This document shows, piece after piece, positions 9,613 through 19,827 of a stretch of 51,672 nt of DNA; the stretch's first letter is position 1, and the number at the start of each line of letters is the position of its first letter. The position numbers were made by a program, and so were the translations under genes. Source of the DNA: Leishmania donovani (Eukaryota; Euglenozoa; Kinetoplastea; Trypanosomatida; Trypanosomatidae). The stretch is from NCBI RefSeq assembly GCF_000227135.1, contig NC_018263.1, positions 1-51,672 on the forward strand. Reading direction: 5' to 3'. The notes beneath the pieces were generated by a model that had not been told where the DNA came from, did not search any database, and worked only from the letters and a program-made list of their open reading frames with translations.

Positions 9613-10425
9613 GGCTCGTGGAGCCCCCACAGAGTGTGGGGCACGGGGCCCTGTGATACCACGGACAGGTGCTCGGCATTATCAGCGGAAAATGATAACC
9701 AAGGACGCTAAAAAAGCAGGTTACTCTTCCCTTTCTTCTCTGTTTGTGCATGTGCGTCTGCGTATGCCCGGGTGTGCGACCACGTGAATGGTGAAGAAGA
9801 GTCAGAGAGTCTACACTTTCAGTAGATCACTTTTTCTTCCTGAAGGTACATGCCGTTGTGCTGCCATCTTCTCACGCACATGCACTGGCGACGGGTTTTC
9901 GTTTCTTCCCGTGTGCTGGGGTTCGGGGAATGTCACTCTGCCCTTTTTTTGTCGTGCGGCAACTTTTCTTCTGGCGCCTTGCTGTGAAGGTGCGGACGAC
10001 TATTTCCCCCTTCCCCTCCACACGGCACACCCACGCAGGTGATGACAAGTGGGTGTGAACAAAACAGAAAATGAAAGGTGAGAGAAAAGAGGAGGATATT
10101 TCCATTACGTCGGCAGCACTTGCTGCCGTGAAGGGTGTTCTCTGCTGCTGTTAGGTTTCTGCCCACATCCACAACATCAGACCCTACGCCAGAAGTGCAG
10201 CGGCCAAAACATCCTACACACCACCTCTCCACCAGTTGTCTTTCGAGCTATTCCTCAGCTGTATGTTTACTCAGGAAGCACGGGTTGGCACGCGAGAGAG
10301 CGGGCGGGAGCACAGCGGCGCGAAAAGGGGGAGGGAGCGGGAAGGAGTCTGGCGAGGGACCACACAGAAGGCACAGGGTGAGAGAGACAGAGACACAGGT
10401 AGCTAGATAGACGATGTGGCTTTGC
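9613..10425. other. Intergenic region downstream of the deacetylase gene
   Basis: Single-copy sequence with no coding ORF. It would hold the 3' UTR of the deacetylase mRNA. Confidence 0.5.
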
Positions 10426-11724
10426 TCACAGATGGGTTACAGAGGGGTGAAGGATCGTGTACGGTTTGTGCGAGGTCCAGTGTCCGTGAATCATGCGCTT
10501 CTCGATTGTGTTGAGCTCCGCGTCAAAAAGAAGCAGATTGGCCTTCTTTCTCACAGCGATTGCGCCCACGTCGGGCAGGTTCGCGATTCGGGCGGGCACG
10601 GTGGCGGTGTGCAAGCAGGCCTCGACGACATCCTTGCAGAAGAGTGTGATAAGGATATGGAACAGGTCGGCTAGCATGCTAGTGCCGCCCGCCAGGGTGT
10701 TGGACGCGCGGCCAAACGAGTCGCAGAGATAGCACGCCCCACCCGCCTGCACAACGCTGTCACGCCCGTTGTACACCACGTGCTTGCCAGGGATGTGTGC
10801 CGAGATACAGTCTGTGATGATGGCAATGTCCTCAACGCTGCGTGACGCCAGGACAGACTGAAGTGTGACGCTATCAACATGAATGAGATCAGCAATGATC
10901 TCCAGCGTTGGCGGGCGCGCACCTTTGTAGAGCGGCGCGTTCGGGAACCGCGGGCACATGGCCGTGTTCACCAGTGAGCTGGCACGGTGATTGAACGTGG
11001 AGACGTTGCACAAGTGGGTAACATGCATCTTCTCCTCCTCCGAGGTTGCCAGCTTGAGGGCGCCCATAATCTCCGACTTGGAGGCGGCGCGGTCGTGCCC
11101 GAGGGCAACGCGCACCTTCTTCTCGAGGAGGTGGCGTATCTTCTCGTAGTTACACCGTGCCTCGATGTGTGGCGAGATGGTCATGACGCGCAAGGACGGC
11201 ATAGAGTCGACGAGCCGCTTGAAGTCGCCGAGGCTCATTTCACTCTTGCATTCCGGCAGGCCGCCGCGGTCGTGAATGACGGGGCCCTCGGCATGGATAC
11301 CGCCCAGAATACAGTTGTCTTTCGTATAGGTCCCCACGCGCTTCTCGATGGCATCAATACAGTCCGTCACCAGTTTCTTGTGGCTGTCGGAGAAGATGAT
11401 GGACGCCAAGGTTGTGAGCGTGCCGCACCGAGCCAGCTCCTTCAGGGAGTACTCTGGGTTCGACCAGTGCCCAATCACATCGCTTGCACCGCCCAGTCCG
11501 TGGTTGTGAATATCTACGAACCCAGGAAGCACAAACGCGGCCTCGTACCAGGTGGCCGCGCCTACGCCTGGATGCGTATTCTCGAGCTCGCCGAGCTCTT
11601 TTCGGGCAACAGCCTCATTGTCACACACAGACACAATTAGATCATTTACGACGATTACACAGCCACCGTAGAGCACCTTCGAGGTCGTCACGATGTTACC
11701 CTTGATAACCGTAACGTTGCCCAT
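10426..11724 (-). CDS. nagA: N-acetylglucosamine-6-phosphate deacetylase
   Basis: A 432-residue amidohydrolase that removes acetate from GlcNAc-6-phosphate to give glucosamine-6-phosphate, feeding amino sugars into glycolysis. The ATG at 11722-11724 gives MGNVTVIKGN. The metal-binding PGFVDIHNHG motif is at about residues 67-76, the acidic metal ligand in GGIHAEGP at E146, the substrate His in VRVALGHD at H210, THLCN at about 236-240, the catalytic Asp in IITDCISAH near 305, and the late NTLAGGTSML motif. The length fits bacterial and protist NagA. Leishmania is known to use amino sugars in the macrophage phagolysosome, with the next enzyme placed in glycosomes. The C-terminus (...SVTHL) is not a standard SKL-type glycosomal signal. 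Confidence 0.95.
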   Translation of the reverse strand: MGNVTVIKGNIVTTSKVLYGGCVIVVNDLIVSVCDNEAVARKELGELENTHPGVGAATWYEAAFVLPGFVDIHNHGLGGASDVIGHWSNPEYSLKELARCGTLTTLASIIFSDSHKKLVTDCIDAIEKRVGTYTKDNCILGGIHAEGPVIHDRGGLPECKSEMSLGDFKRLVDSMPSLRVMTISPHIEARCNYEKIRHLLEKKVRVALGHDRAASKSEIMGALKLATSEEEKMHVTHLCNVSTFNHRASSLVNTAMCPRFPNAPLYKGARPPTLEIIADLIHVDSVTLQSVLASRSVEDIAIITDCISAHIPGKHVVYNGRDSVVQAGGACYLCDSFGRASNTLAGGTSMLADLFHILITLFCKDVVEACLHTATVPARIANLPDVGAIAVRKKANLLLFDAELNTIEKRMIHGHWTSHKPYTILHPSVTHL

Positions 11725-13866
11725 CGCCTTCGCCCTTTTCCCGCTACGTTCTATTTTTTTTTTTTTGGGGGGGGGGAGGGAAGGTATGATCTACTATGCA
11801 AAACACGCGTGCATAAAATCGATGCCGGAGTGTGCGAGTGTTTGTGCGTGTGTGCGAAAGAGGTGGAGGAGGAGTGAGGAGTGGGGAAGGAGATACAGTG
11901 AAGAGAACGTGTTGGGAGCGTTTTGTTTCTCCTATGCGTGAGAAGAAGGTAGTGGCCCACACCGGTCTTGAGTCGAGAAAAGCAGCGAAAGTAGCCACAG
12001 CAAAACACACAAGGCAATGAAAGGAGGGCGCAAAAGCGTCCGTTTTGAGGAGCCTTCGTATTTGCAAGCTGTGTGATGCGCCAGCAGACACGCATGTCAG
12101 CGACGTATAGAAACCCCCAGAGAGAGAAAAGAACGTCGAACGCGCCGACAAAGTGAAAAAGAGGTGGAATAGGATTGGAGTAATCGAGTGAGAGCCCGCC
12201 CCGCATGGATGAAATTGTAGGCACGTTTTCACCGAGACATCGTTGGCAGTGGCATGAGCACGTCCTTGAGAGAAAGTAAGTATCCGGTGCAGCGGCAGGG
12301 TGGCCTCCGCTGCTGCAGAGTGATCGTCTGTAAACGGACAGAGAGAGGTGAAAGCGCCGCAGACTCTGCGATCGCGCATTGCCTCGTAGTGAGCTAGAGG
12401 TGTTCTTCGAGGCACCTCGGCTCTGCGATTCTGTTCAATTCATTTCGGGCGTTTGGTGTTGCTTCTTTTTCGTTTGGTATTCTGCTGTTGTTCTCTGTGC
12501 TCTCCATCGCTTGCATAGGTGGCTTTGGGGTCTTCTTTTTTTCTTAGAGAGTTAATTAAGAATGACGAGGACACACACCCGCACATCCATGCGCAGGAAC
12601 ACGCATGCGCACCGTCCCGCACAGAAACAAGAGAGAGCACAAACAAGCGAAAAGAGGGCCAACAACAGAAACAAAATGAACGTTTTCTTCAACTGTAAGA
12701 ATGAAGCACAGAGGAACGCGTCACCATCCTCAGAGGAAACATGGAAACAAAAAAGAACACCACTGAGATCAAGAGTGCGTCTTGAGCACGTACAAGATCT
12801 GTAGCTATCGCCCCTCAGCCCACCGCTCTCCTCGGTGTCTCCCAGGCATGTGCTGACGAAACGAAGAAAAAGGAAAAGACGAGACGAGTAAGGGCATCCA
12901 CCTCATCCGTGTACTCCTTCTGCAATCCCGCCAGTTTTTTTTTGTCTGTGGTGCTGTCATTCATGTTTTCTCTAGTTGTTATGCTTCATGGAACGTGTGG
13001 CACTTTTTTTTTCGAGGTAACCGTGGTGATCGCGCCCTGGTGTCTTCTTGCTCTTTTCAGTGGGTGGAACGCTTGCTGGGATCCACTGTAGCAAAGACAC
13101 AGCAACACCTACTTAAAGCGTTGGCTGCGAGAGGACAGCAGCGTCTTGTGGATGTGTTGCCTGGGTCGACATCTCGTTTTCGTCCGAGACTTAACCTCTC
13201 AAGCGAGGAAGTTGGCAAACGGGGCCTTTCCGCGCCCAACGCAGCGTCGAGCGACACTCTGTGCCGCGTGAGCAGTCCACAAACACGCGCATGCGCTCAA
13301 GGACTCCCTACTGAGCGATGGCGCTGCAAGAGCCACTCAGCTGAGTTTACAACACTCCCACAAGCGTAGCGCACAGCGTTGATGCCCTCGAGTCTCTTGT
13401 TCCCGCCGTAGCAGCACCTCGGCACCTCGAGGAGCCCTCTTAGACGTTGAAACGGTCGCTAAAGGACCGCCAACAGCTTTCACACGTTCAGATGCCTGAC
13501 AGTGTGTCGGTGGTTGCAATGGGCGCGATTGTTTCACGCGCACACGCAATACAGAAAAAAAAATGAAAGGAAAGGGAAAGAAAAGAGGAAATAAGATACA
13601 ACGAATCAAACCGAGCGCGTATAACAGTCATGTCTTTCTTCATTTTGGATAGGGTAGCCACAGAGAGAGAGTGAGAGAGGACGGAGCAGGCTAGAGAAGG
13701 AACGAGCTTGGACGTGAGTGAAGGAAAAGCGACAAAGGTAAAATGGGAAAAGAGCAAGCAAGCCCTCGTCTTCACATGGGAGACGGAGAGGAGCCACACG
13801 GAGGGGAGCGGTGTTATTGCGTGCGAGAAGGATCGACAGAAGGCAGGGGTGGGCACTGCGTACCGC
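11725..13866. other. Intergenic region, about 2.1 kb
   Basis: No coding ORF seen on either strand. It contains a T13G10 homopolymer switch (11754-11776) about 30 bases above the deacetylase start, several A-rich and pyrimidine-rich stretches on the minus strand, and presumably the 3' UTR of the PUF gene. Confidence 0.6.
11754..11776. repeat. T13G10 homopolymer junction upstream of the deacetylase gene
   Basis: Thirteen T followed by ten G on the plus strand (C10A13 on the coding strand), 30 bases before the start codon. It would lie in or beside the short 5' UTR. Confidence 0.9.
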
Positions 13867-15528
13867 TTAGCGGTACTCAGGCAGGCCGCTACCGTTGATC
13901 ATGCCCATGGTGAAAGATGGCGGTGGTGCATTGGGGATGCTGATCATCTGTTGTCCTTGCAACACAAAAGGCATGCCTATCATCCGCTGCGGCTGCAAGA
14001 AGGAGGCCATATCAGCATTCAGGTTGGTGAACGACACTTGCTGACCCATGGAAGCGTCTGGCGCCATCATTGGAATGGCTGACATTCCTTGTGGGGGCAT
14101 GTAGGGCGGAAGAAGCGGCTCTTGTTGTGCAGGTGGAGCCTGTGTGACGGTCGTGGCAGCCTCCTTTTTCTTCAGCAGACGCCGCGCTGCTTCACGGTGG
14201 CGCCGGGATAGCTTCGACTCGATCTTCACGCCATACGGGGAGTTTTTCAGGAGACTCTGCAGAGGTATGATAGCGTCGCGCAGCTGCGTCAGTTGGCCAT
14301 CGTCGGAGGCGGTGGAGATGGCCGTCTGAATAACGTAATTCGCGAAGCTATCTGTCAGCAGCTTTGGCAAGACATGCGGCGCCGTGAGTTCGTCGACCAA
14401 CAGCTGTCGCACATCTGGCGACGACGTCTTCAGGCACTTCTCAATCACATTGCTGCTAAACTTGTTGCACGAGAGCTCGGCCACGTGATGGAGCATCTGC
14501 CTAATAATTTGATTGGTGTAGTTCGGCGCCGTCGGCACGGCGTCGTCGTCAGCGTCCTCCTTCTTTGAGCCGTTGATATCTTGCTGCTTGTCGAGAATGA
14601 ACTGAACAACATAGTTGCCAAAGGGATCCTGCACCAGTTTCAGCGAGTTGTTGAGTACCGTGTTGATGATGGTAGTGTGATACGGTTTGGGGGCGTGTTG
14701 CAGGCACTTTTGAATGATGCAGCACCCCTGACGGTTTTTGCAAATGTCGATGCAGTTGTCGGCTATCTTCTGGAAGATGCGCTCGTATATCGCGGCAGCG
14801 CCGGAGGCACTCTTGTCGGAGTCGCCCAGCTGGCAAAAGCGGGCAGACGTGATCAGCTTTGAGAGGGAGTGGTTGCCGTTAATGTCTTTCGCAACGTCGA
14901 CAATCGATGGCTCCAGCACACTCGTGTACACATCGAACTCCTCATGTGTGCACAGCACATCGATGATGCGCTGGGAGACGCGCGCGCCATTCGTGTTGCA
15001 CGCCACCGTGACAATATCGCTGGAAAGCTCCCTAATCAGCAGCAGCACTTCCGACAGGTCGTGCTCGTTCGTTGTGGGGTCGTAGAAAATGTCGCCCATG
15101 GTGACCGGCTTTGTTCCCGAGCGCAGCAGCGGCACCAGGTGCTGCATCAGTTCGCTTCCGTTGGCGTCATTGGACAGGTCCAGCGCATGGCGAATGCACT
15201 CCTGCGCGAACACGTTGCGGAACGGGATCTTTTGCCGCGCCGCGTCATCCTCCTTGCCAAACTCCTGTACGTAGCGGCACGCCTCAACCAACTTGAGTGC
15301 GTCTCGAAGCCCCGTGGCATCCCGCACGCAGCTGGCGATCACCTCGTTCACTCGATCCACGTCCGCGTTGCCTGACTTGTTTTCGTCGATGGTGCGCTTC
15401 GCCGCCTCCGTTGCCTTCGTTTGGATCTCACTTTCGAGGAACTTGATGCTCGTATCCACCTCAGAGAGGTCCTTGAGAATCTCCTGGCGGCGCGCGTAGA
15501 GGGCTGTCAACTTCTCCTCTGACGACAT
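13867..15528 (-). CDS. Pumilio/PUF-family RNA-binding protein
   Basis: A 553-residue protein. PUF proteins bind specific 3' UTR sequences and repress or destabilise mRNAs, important here because Leishmania regulates after transcription. The ATG at 15526-15528 (MSSEEKLTALYARRQ) follows a clear splice acceptor; in-frame sequence further upstream is low-complexity UTR. Residues 1-45 form a coiled coil. PUF repeats lie at about 171-440, clearest in the second half: NRQGCCIIQKC (265-275), DPFGNYVVQ (301-309), NKFSSNVIEKC (355-365) and DSFANYVIQ (393-401), each with the base-reading positions. The first repeats (ACNTNGARVSQ, DINGNHSLSK) are divergent. The tail (465-553) is Pro/Met/Gln-rich. Which numbered Leishmania PUF this is, I cannot say. 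Confidence 0.93.
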   Translation of the reverse strand: MSSEEKLTALYARRQEILKDLSEVDTSIKFLESEIQTKATEAAKRTIDENKSGNADVDRVNEVIASCVRDATGLRDALKLVEACRYVQEFGKEDDAARQKIPFRNVFAQECIRHALDLSNDANGSELMQHLVPLLRSGTKPVTMGDIFYDPTTNEHDLSEVLLLIRELSSDIVTVACNTNGARVSQRIIDVLCTHEEFDVYTSVLEPSIVDVAKDINGNHSLSKLITSARFCQLGDSDKSASGAAAIYERIFQKIADNCIDICKNRQGCCIIQKCLQHAPKPYHTTIINTVLNNSLKLVQDPFGNYVVQFILDKQQDINGSKKEDADDDAVPTAPNYTNQIIRQMLHHVAELSCNKFSSNVIEKCLKTSSPDVRQLLVDELTAPHVLPKLLTDSFANYVIQTAISTASDDGQLTQLRDAIIPLQSLLKNSPYGVKIESKLSRRHREAARRLLKKKEAATTVTQAPPAQQEPLLPPYMPPQGMSAIPMMAPDASMGQQVSFTNLNADMASFLQPQRMIGMPFVLQGQQMISIPNAPPPSFTMGMINGSGLPEYR

Positions 15529-15557
15529 GTTGGCGGAATGGCGATTGCCGAATCCCC

Positions 15558-15564
<7 letters not shown>

Positions 15565-15597
<33 letters not shown>
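15565..15597. repeat. (TG)16 microsatellite in the predicted PUF 5' UTR
   Basis: Thirty-three bases of alternating T and G; on the coding strand it is (CA)16, located between the predicted splice acceptor at 15618-15619 and the PUF start codon, so it should be in the mature 5' UTR. Confidence 0.9.
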
Positions 15598-15598
<1 letters not shown>

Positions 15599-15617
15599 AG
15601 GGAGAGAGGAATCGAGT

Positions 15618-15660
15618 CTGAAAGCAAAGGCGAGGAGAGAGGAGGGGAGAGAGAGGGTCT
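15618..15660 (-). promoter_or_regulatory. Predicted trans-splice acceptor of the PUF gene
   Basis: On the minus strand a pyrimidine tract of about 35 bases (CTCTCTCTCCCCTCCTCTCT and onward) is followed by TTTGCTTTC and the first AG at 15619-15618, 90 bases before the ATG. This is the classical layout for spliced-leader addition. Confidence 0.6.
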
Positions 15661-17275
15661 GCGCGGGCAGCGAGGTTTTTTTTTTTTGAAATGTGCGTGT
15701 GCAGCAGCTGCAAGTGAGGCGACGTGTAATGTGACGCACAGATACTCCCTTGTTGGCCGCGACGCACAACAAAGGAAAAAGGCACAATAATCACAGCGTA
15801 AGGACAAACCAAGAGGGAAATAGAAAAGAGAAATCCAGACACACCAGAGTGACAGAAGGGCAAAAGAGAGTGAGACAAACACGTTTCGAATTGAAACGTC
15901 GGTAGACGTCGGAAGCAAACGGAAAGAAAAAACTGTACTAGGCACACAGTGTGTGTGTGTGTGTTTTGTTCGCGTTTTTGGTGTTTGTGTGGGTGTCAGT
16001 GTACGGCAGTGCACCTACACGGCTTCTCAAGCCTTTCGAGAATTCAGTAGTATTGTGTGCACGAGCGACAGGGAATACGTACTCCCGCACCGCGACTTCT
16101 TCGGGAACGATGAGTGCTAAGTTGTGTATACCGGCGGACAGAAAGCTGATGGGAGTAAGGAGAGAAGCGTGAGAACAGATGATCTCATGAATAGCGGGAG
16201 ATTACTCCACAGAAACGACGAGGGCGGCCGGAGTAAGGAGTTCATGGTGGCGCGATGGGCAAGATGGGAGAAAAAGAGTTGCTAGGGTGCACCGTCTGCG
16301 ATGAAAATCGTTGTTGGCGATGACGAGAGCGGCTAAAGGGAGGGTGTAGCGTTGCCCTAAACTCATTGCGTCATGGGGTGACGCCAACAGTCGCTGTTTT
16401 TTTTTTTTTGGATGTCTCAGTGACCTTTGGGAAAAGGGATCGTAACAAAAAAAAACGGTGTACAACTGCATCAGGAAGAATATCGGAAGCTGCGGCCTTC
16501 CTTTCGGTGGAGTAATGATGGCACCACTGACATTTGTTAACGCTAACAAGAGAAAAAAAAACGCTTGGTGCATACAGTTGGGAAGCAAGAAGTGTCAGAC
16601 AGTAGGTGCGTGTCGCCTTCACATGCACTGAAAGCTGTCCTTCCCCTGGCCGCTGAAAGGAGCAGCTCTTGAGCCTGGCCCCCGTTCGTCGTTTTTGTTT
16701 GTGAGTGAGATCGTCTTTAGGAACGCATTAAAAAAAAGGAGAAAAGAAAATCGTTTTTCAATTTGGTGCTCACAGGTTGTTCTGCCTTGACTGTCTGCAA
16801 CAGCGTTGCGGTGAGTATGTGTGTGCGTGCATCTTTTCTTCTCTTGGTGCACTCTCTCGCTTTTGTCACCTCGCTCGAGGGTCGAAAGTAGCCTCGGCCT
16901 CCACTCCCAAGTCCTCTTTGCGATACCATACTCGGTCGCACCCATCTACGCATTTGGTGAAACGCGAAAGACGGAAGCAGGCAAAGAAAAGAGGACGGCA
17001 TTGCTACCGCCGTCCCCTTCTGCTCACTTCCTACCCAACGCCAAAATGGAGGCACACAGTGCAAGGAACGGGGAAAAAACATGAAAGAGATGCTGAGCTG
17101 CTTTGAAAAGGGGCTAGGCGTTGCGCTAACTTGTCCGGTGCACAAGAGATGCGACGGCATCGCACAAGGTCTCGAGGACTTGGAAACCATCAACAACAAC
17201 AAAAAAAGCTAGAGATACAGGCAGTGGCACCCTCCAAGACATGCGCGCAGGTGTTCACTGCGAACACTTTTATGC

Positions 17276-18967
17276 CTACATGTGCGAATACATTTGTTCA
17301 GTGCTCGCAGCAAGCTCGATGTAACGCTTGTATAGCTCATCGTACACCCGAGCAGCCTCTGGGCACGGCTTGTACGCGGTAGAAGAGCCGCTCGCCATCT
17401 TTTCCTGCGCCTCAGGGATGCTCTCGTAACACGCCGCAGCCGTTGCAGCGGCAATAGCAGATCCCAACGCACAGACTTGCTCGCTTTTACACACGGTAAT
17501 AGGCATGTTCAGCACGTCCGAAAGGATCTGAATGGCCAGCGGCGACTTCTTAGCGATGCCACCAACTGCAATGACGCTGTCAATGCGGACACCCTCTCGT
17601 CGAAAGCGCTCCACGATGGCGCGCGACCCGTACGCTGTCGCCTCCACCAGCGCGCGATATACACTTGCCGCGTCGCTACCGAGGGTAAGGCCTCCGATGA
17701 CCGATTTGAGGTTCTGGTTGGCATCAGGGGTGCGCCGTCCGTTGAACCAGTCCAGGGCGTGCACGCTGCTCTCGCCGGGACGAATCCGGCTGGCATCTTC
17801 GGTGAGGGTGATGAGCATCTTCCTCTTTATCTCACGCTTCAGCTCTGCCTTGGCGTTCTCGTCGAGCAGCGTCGTGCTGGCTATGAGTCGTACAGAGGAG
17901 TACTGGAGAAATTCAGAGAACCACGCGAAGACGTCGCCGTACGCGGACTGACCAGCCTCGAGGCCAATCATATGTGGCACGATAGAGCCGTTGACCTGCC
18001 CACAAATTCCCTTTACGCGGCGGTGGCCGAGAATGCTGGAGTCGATCACCATCATGTCACAGGTCGACGTTCCCATGACACGCACAAAGGAGTAAGGCTT
18101 GATGCCGGCACCAACGGCGCCGAGGTGAGCATCGATGGCGCCGCACGCCACGACCACCCTCGTGCTCAATCCAAGACGCAGCGCCCACTCCTCGCTCAGT
18201 GTACCCACCGGCTTGTCGATGGTCTCTGTGGCGTCGCTCATGCGGGACCGCAAGAGCCCCAAGCGCGGGTGCAACTGGTCAAAGAAGCTGCGTGGCGGGA
18301 AGCCGCCCCAGCTCTCGTGCCACATTGCCTTGTGCCCGCATGCGCACCGGGAACGAATGAGCTTCTGATACGATGTGACACCGGTGAAGAGGGCTGGAAG
18401 CCACTCGCTGCACTCTACAATGCCGTACGCGGCCTGAGACACCTTCTCGTCGCTGCGGATCACGTGCAGCGCCTTCGACCAGAACCACTCGGAGGAGTAG
18501 GTGCCTCCGCAGAAGGAAGTGTAGTCGGGGGTGCTTCTGTGTGCCAACGCATTGATTGCAGCGGCCTCCTTTACAGAGGTGTGGTCTTTCCAGAGAATAA
18601 ACATAGCGTTCGGGTTATTGGCAAACGAGGGGCGAAGGGCGAGCGGTGTGCAGGTCTCGTCGACCATGCACGGTGTGCTACCGGTCGTATCGAAGGCGAG
18701 CCCAACCAAGTTGTCCCGCGCCGCTGGGCCAGCTGCCTTCAGCACCCTAGTGATGACATTCTCTGCCGCTTCCATGTACTCGCACGGATGCTGGCGGTAC
18801 TGCATCAGCTTGGGGTTGCAGTACTCCCCCTTGTTCCAGCGCGGGTAGCTGAAGACGGCGCTCTGCAGCTCCGCCCCATCCCGCACGCGCACCAGCACCG
18901 CTCGCGCGGAATCGGACCCGTAATCCAGACCAATAACGAGTGGCTCTGCCATCTGTTCAGGGATCAT
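17276..18967 (-). CDS. araB: L-ribulokinase (AraB-type FGGY sugar kinase)
   Basis: A 563-residue FGGY-family kinase predicted to phosphorylate L-ribulose (or a related ketopentose) with ATP. I start at the first ATG (18965-18967); the next ATG, five codons on (MAEPLVIGLDYGSDSAR), gives the exact bacterial AraB start and is a good alternative. Motifs: GLDYGSDSAR at the ATP-binding N-terminus (13-22), GLAFDTTGSTPC (89-100), the AraB-type LWKDHT (126-131), the catalytic Asp in ACGAIDAHLG (about D279) and MGTSTCDMM (298-306). Length and motif order match bacterial ribulokinases end to end, not eukaryotic xylulokinase or glycerol kinase. Ribulokinase is uncommon in eukaryotes, so transfer from bacteria is likely. 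An arabinose or ribulose route is not visible in the neighbours. Confidence 0.9.
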   Translation of the reverse strand: MIPEQMAEPLVIGLDYGSDSARAVLVRVRDGAELQSAVFSYPRWNKGEYCNPKLMQYRQHPCEYMEAAENVITRVLKAAGPAARDNLVGLAFDTTGSTPCMVDETCTPLALRPSFANNPNAMFILWKDHTSVKEAAAINALAHRSTPDYTSFCGGTYSSEWFWSKALHVIRSDEKVSQAAYGIVECSEWLPALFTGVTSYQKLIRSRCACGHKAMWHESWGGFPPRSFFDQLHPRLGLLRSRMSDATETIDKPVGTLSEEWALRLGLSTRVVVACGAIDAHLGAVGAGIKPYSFVRVMGTSTCDMMVIDSSILGHRRVKGICGQVNGSIVPHMIGLEAGQSAYGDVFAWFSEFLQYSSVRLIASTTLLDENAKAELKREIKRKMLITLTEDASRIRPGESSVHALDWFNGRRTPDANQNLKSVIGGLTLGSDAASVYRALVEATAYGSRAIVERFRREGVRIDSVIAVGGIAKKSPLAIQILSDVLNMPITVCKSEQVCALGSAIAAATAAACYESIPEAQEKMASGSSTAYKPCPEAARVYDELYKRYIELAASTEQMYSHM

Positions 18968-19827
18968 CGCTTTCCATATCAATACGTACGCGAGCTGGAA
19001 GAAAAGCCGGTATAGAAAAAATGATGTGGATGGGAGGGGGCGTGCTTGTCAAGCACTTCTGTCACTTGTTCGAGGGCAACGGCTCCTTTGGAGAGCGCAT
19101 CACGTTTTGTGAGCATCGAAAAGTGCGAAAATACACCGGAGAGAGAAATCTCGCAGAAGGCACGCCGTTCGTAGTAGTGCAACGAGAGGAATAAAAGAGC
19201 ACGGTCGATGCCAACAGTAGAAGCACCACAAGAGAGAGCACGTGTGTGGGGGGGGGGGGAGGGGCACGCGTTATCGGTGGATGGTCAGTGCGATATCAAG
19301 GAGACAGCACCCTCGCGACCGTGATGGCGCCATCGAGAAACAAAGGGAAGGGCCGAAACACATACCGGCGTGCATTAAGCCGATTCGCACACACACCCCC
19401 CCCCCCAAAAAGAAAAAAAACGGCAAAAAAAAGGGGTAGGGCGCCACGGTGGTCAGAACGCCACGGAAGGGGACGCAGGCGCGTCGGCGTGTGAGCAGCA
19501 GCCGCGCGGCTTTGATTGTTCACAGGAAGCGAAAGTGCGCCCCTCAAAAGCTTTTTGAGTTCCAAACGCTCACCATGGCAACGTTGAACGAAAGAGTTAC
19601 AGACAGTGTGCCCACGCGAGGCAAACACGACACCGCGGCACAACAGTAGAGTCCGTGAAGGTGATAAAGAGAAGGCAATACACACACACATATATATATA
19701 TATGCGTAGTGGAACACGACAGATGCTTTTGCGGAGAATAAAAGGCACAAACAAGCAGAAGAAAACCGTAACACCGAACACTCCAAAAGCTGGTCGCGGA
19801 GGCTGAGGGAGACCTGTGTCTCAGCTG
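18968..19827. other. Intergenic region, about 0.9 kb
   Basis: Contains the ribulokinase splice acceptor, a G-run at 19247-19258, a C-run followed by A-runs at 19399-19433, and a (CA)n(TA)n tract at 19681-19703. No coding ORF recognised. Confidence 0.6.
18995..19043 (-). promoter_or_regulatory. Predicted trans-splice acceptor of the ribulokinase gene
   Basis: On the minus strand a C/T-rich stretch ending in TTTTCTTCC precedes AG at 18996-18995, 28 bases before the first ATG. This short spacing supports a start at 18967 or 18952. Confidence 0.5.

Larger units (their letters stand above)
15529..17275. other. Intergenic region, about 1.7 kb
   Basis: Holds the PUF 5' UTR with a (TG)16 run, its splice acceptor, a second GT run at 15949-15964, and A-rich stretches. 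No further coding ORF recognised; it would also include the 3' UTR of the ribulokinase gene. Confidence 0.6.

Noticed and set aside
10987..11640. 217-codon plus-strand ORF opposite the deacetylase gene
   Set aside because: Shadow of the deacetylase coding frame with no recognisable domain.
11744..12415. 223-codon minus-strand ORF upstream of the deacetylase
   Set aside because: Composition follows pyrimidine runs and a homopolymer; no domain, and it lies in a predicted UTR/intergenic region.
13708..14082. 124-codon plus-strand ORF over the PUF 3' end
   Set aside because: Antisense shadow partly over the PUF Pro/Gln-rich tail.
17477..19015. 512-codon plus-strand ORF opposite the ribulokinase gene
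   Set aside because: It mirrors a real high-GC coding region; the reverse strand of such genes often stays open. No motif, wrong transcription direction.
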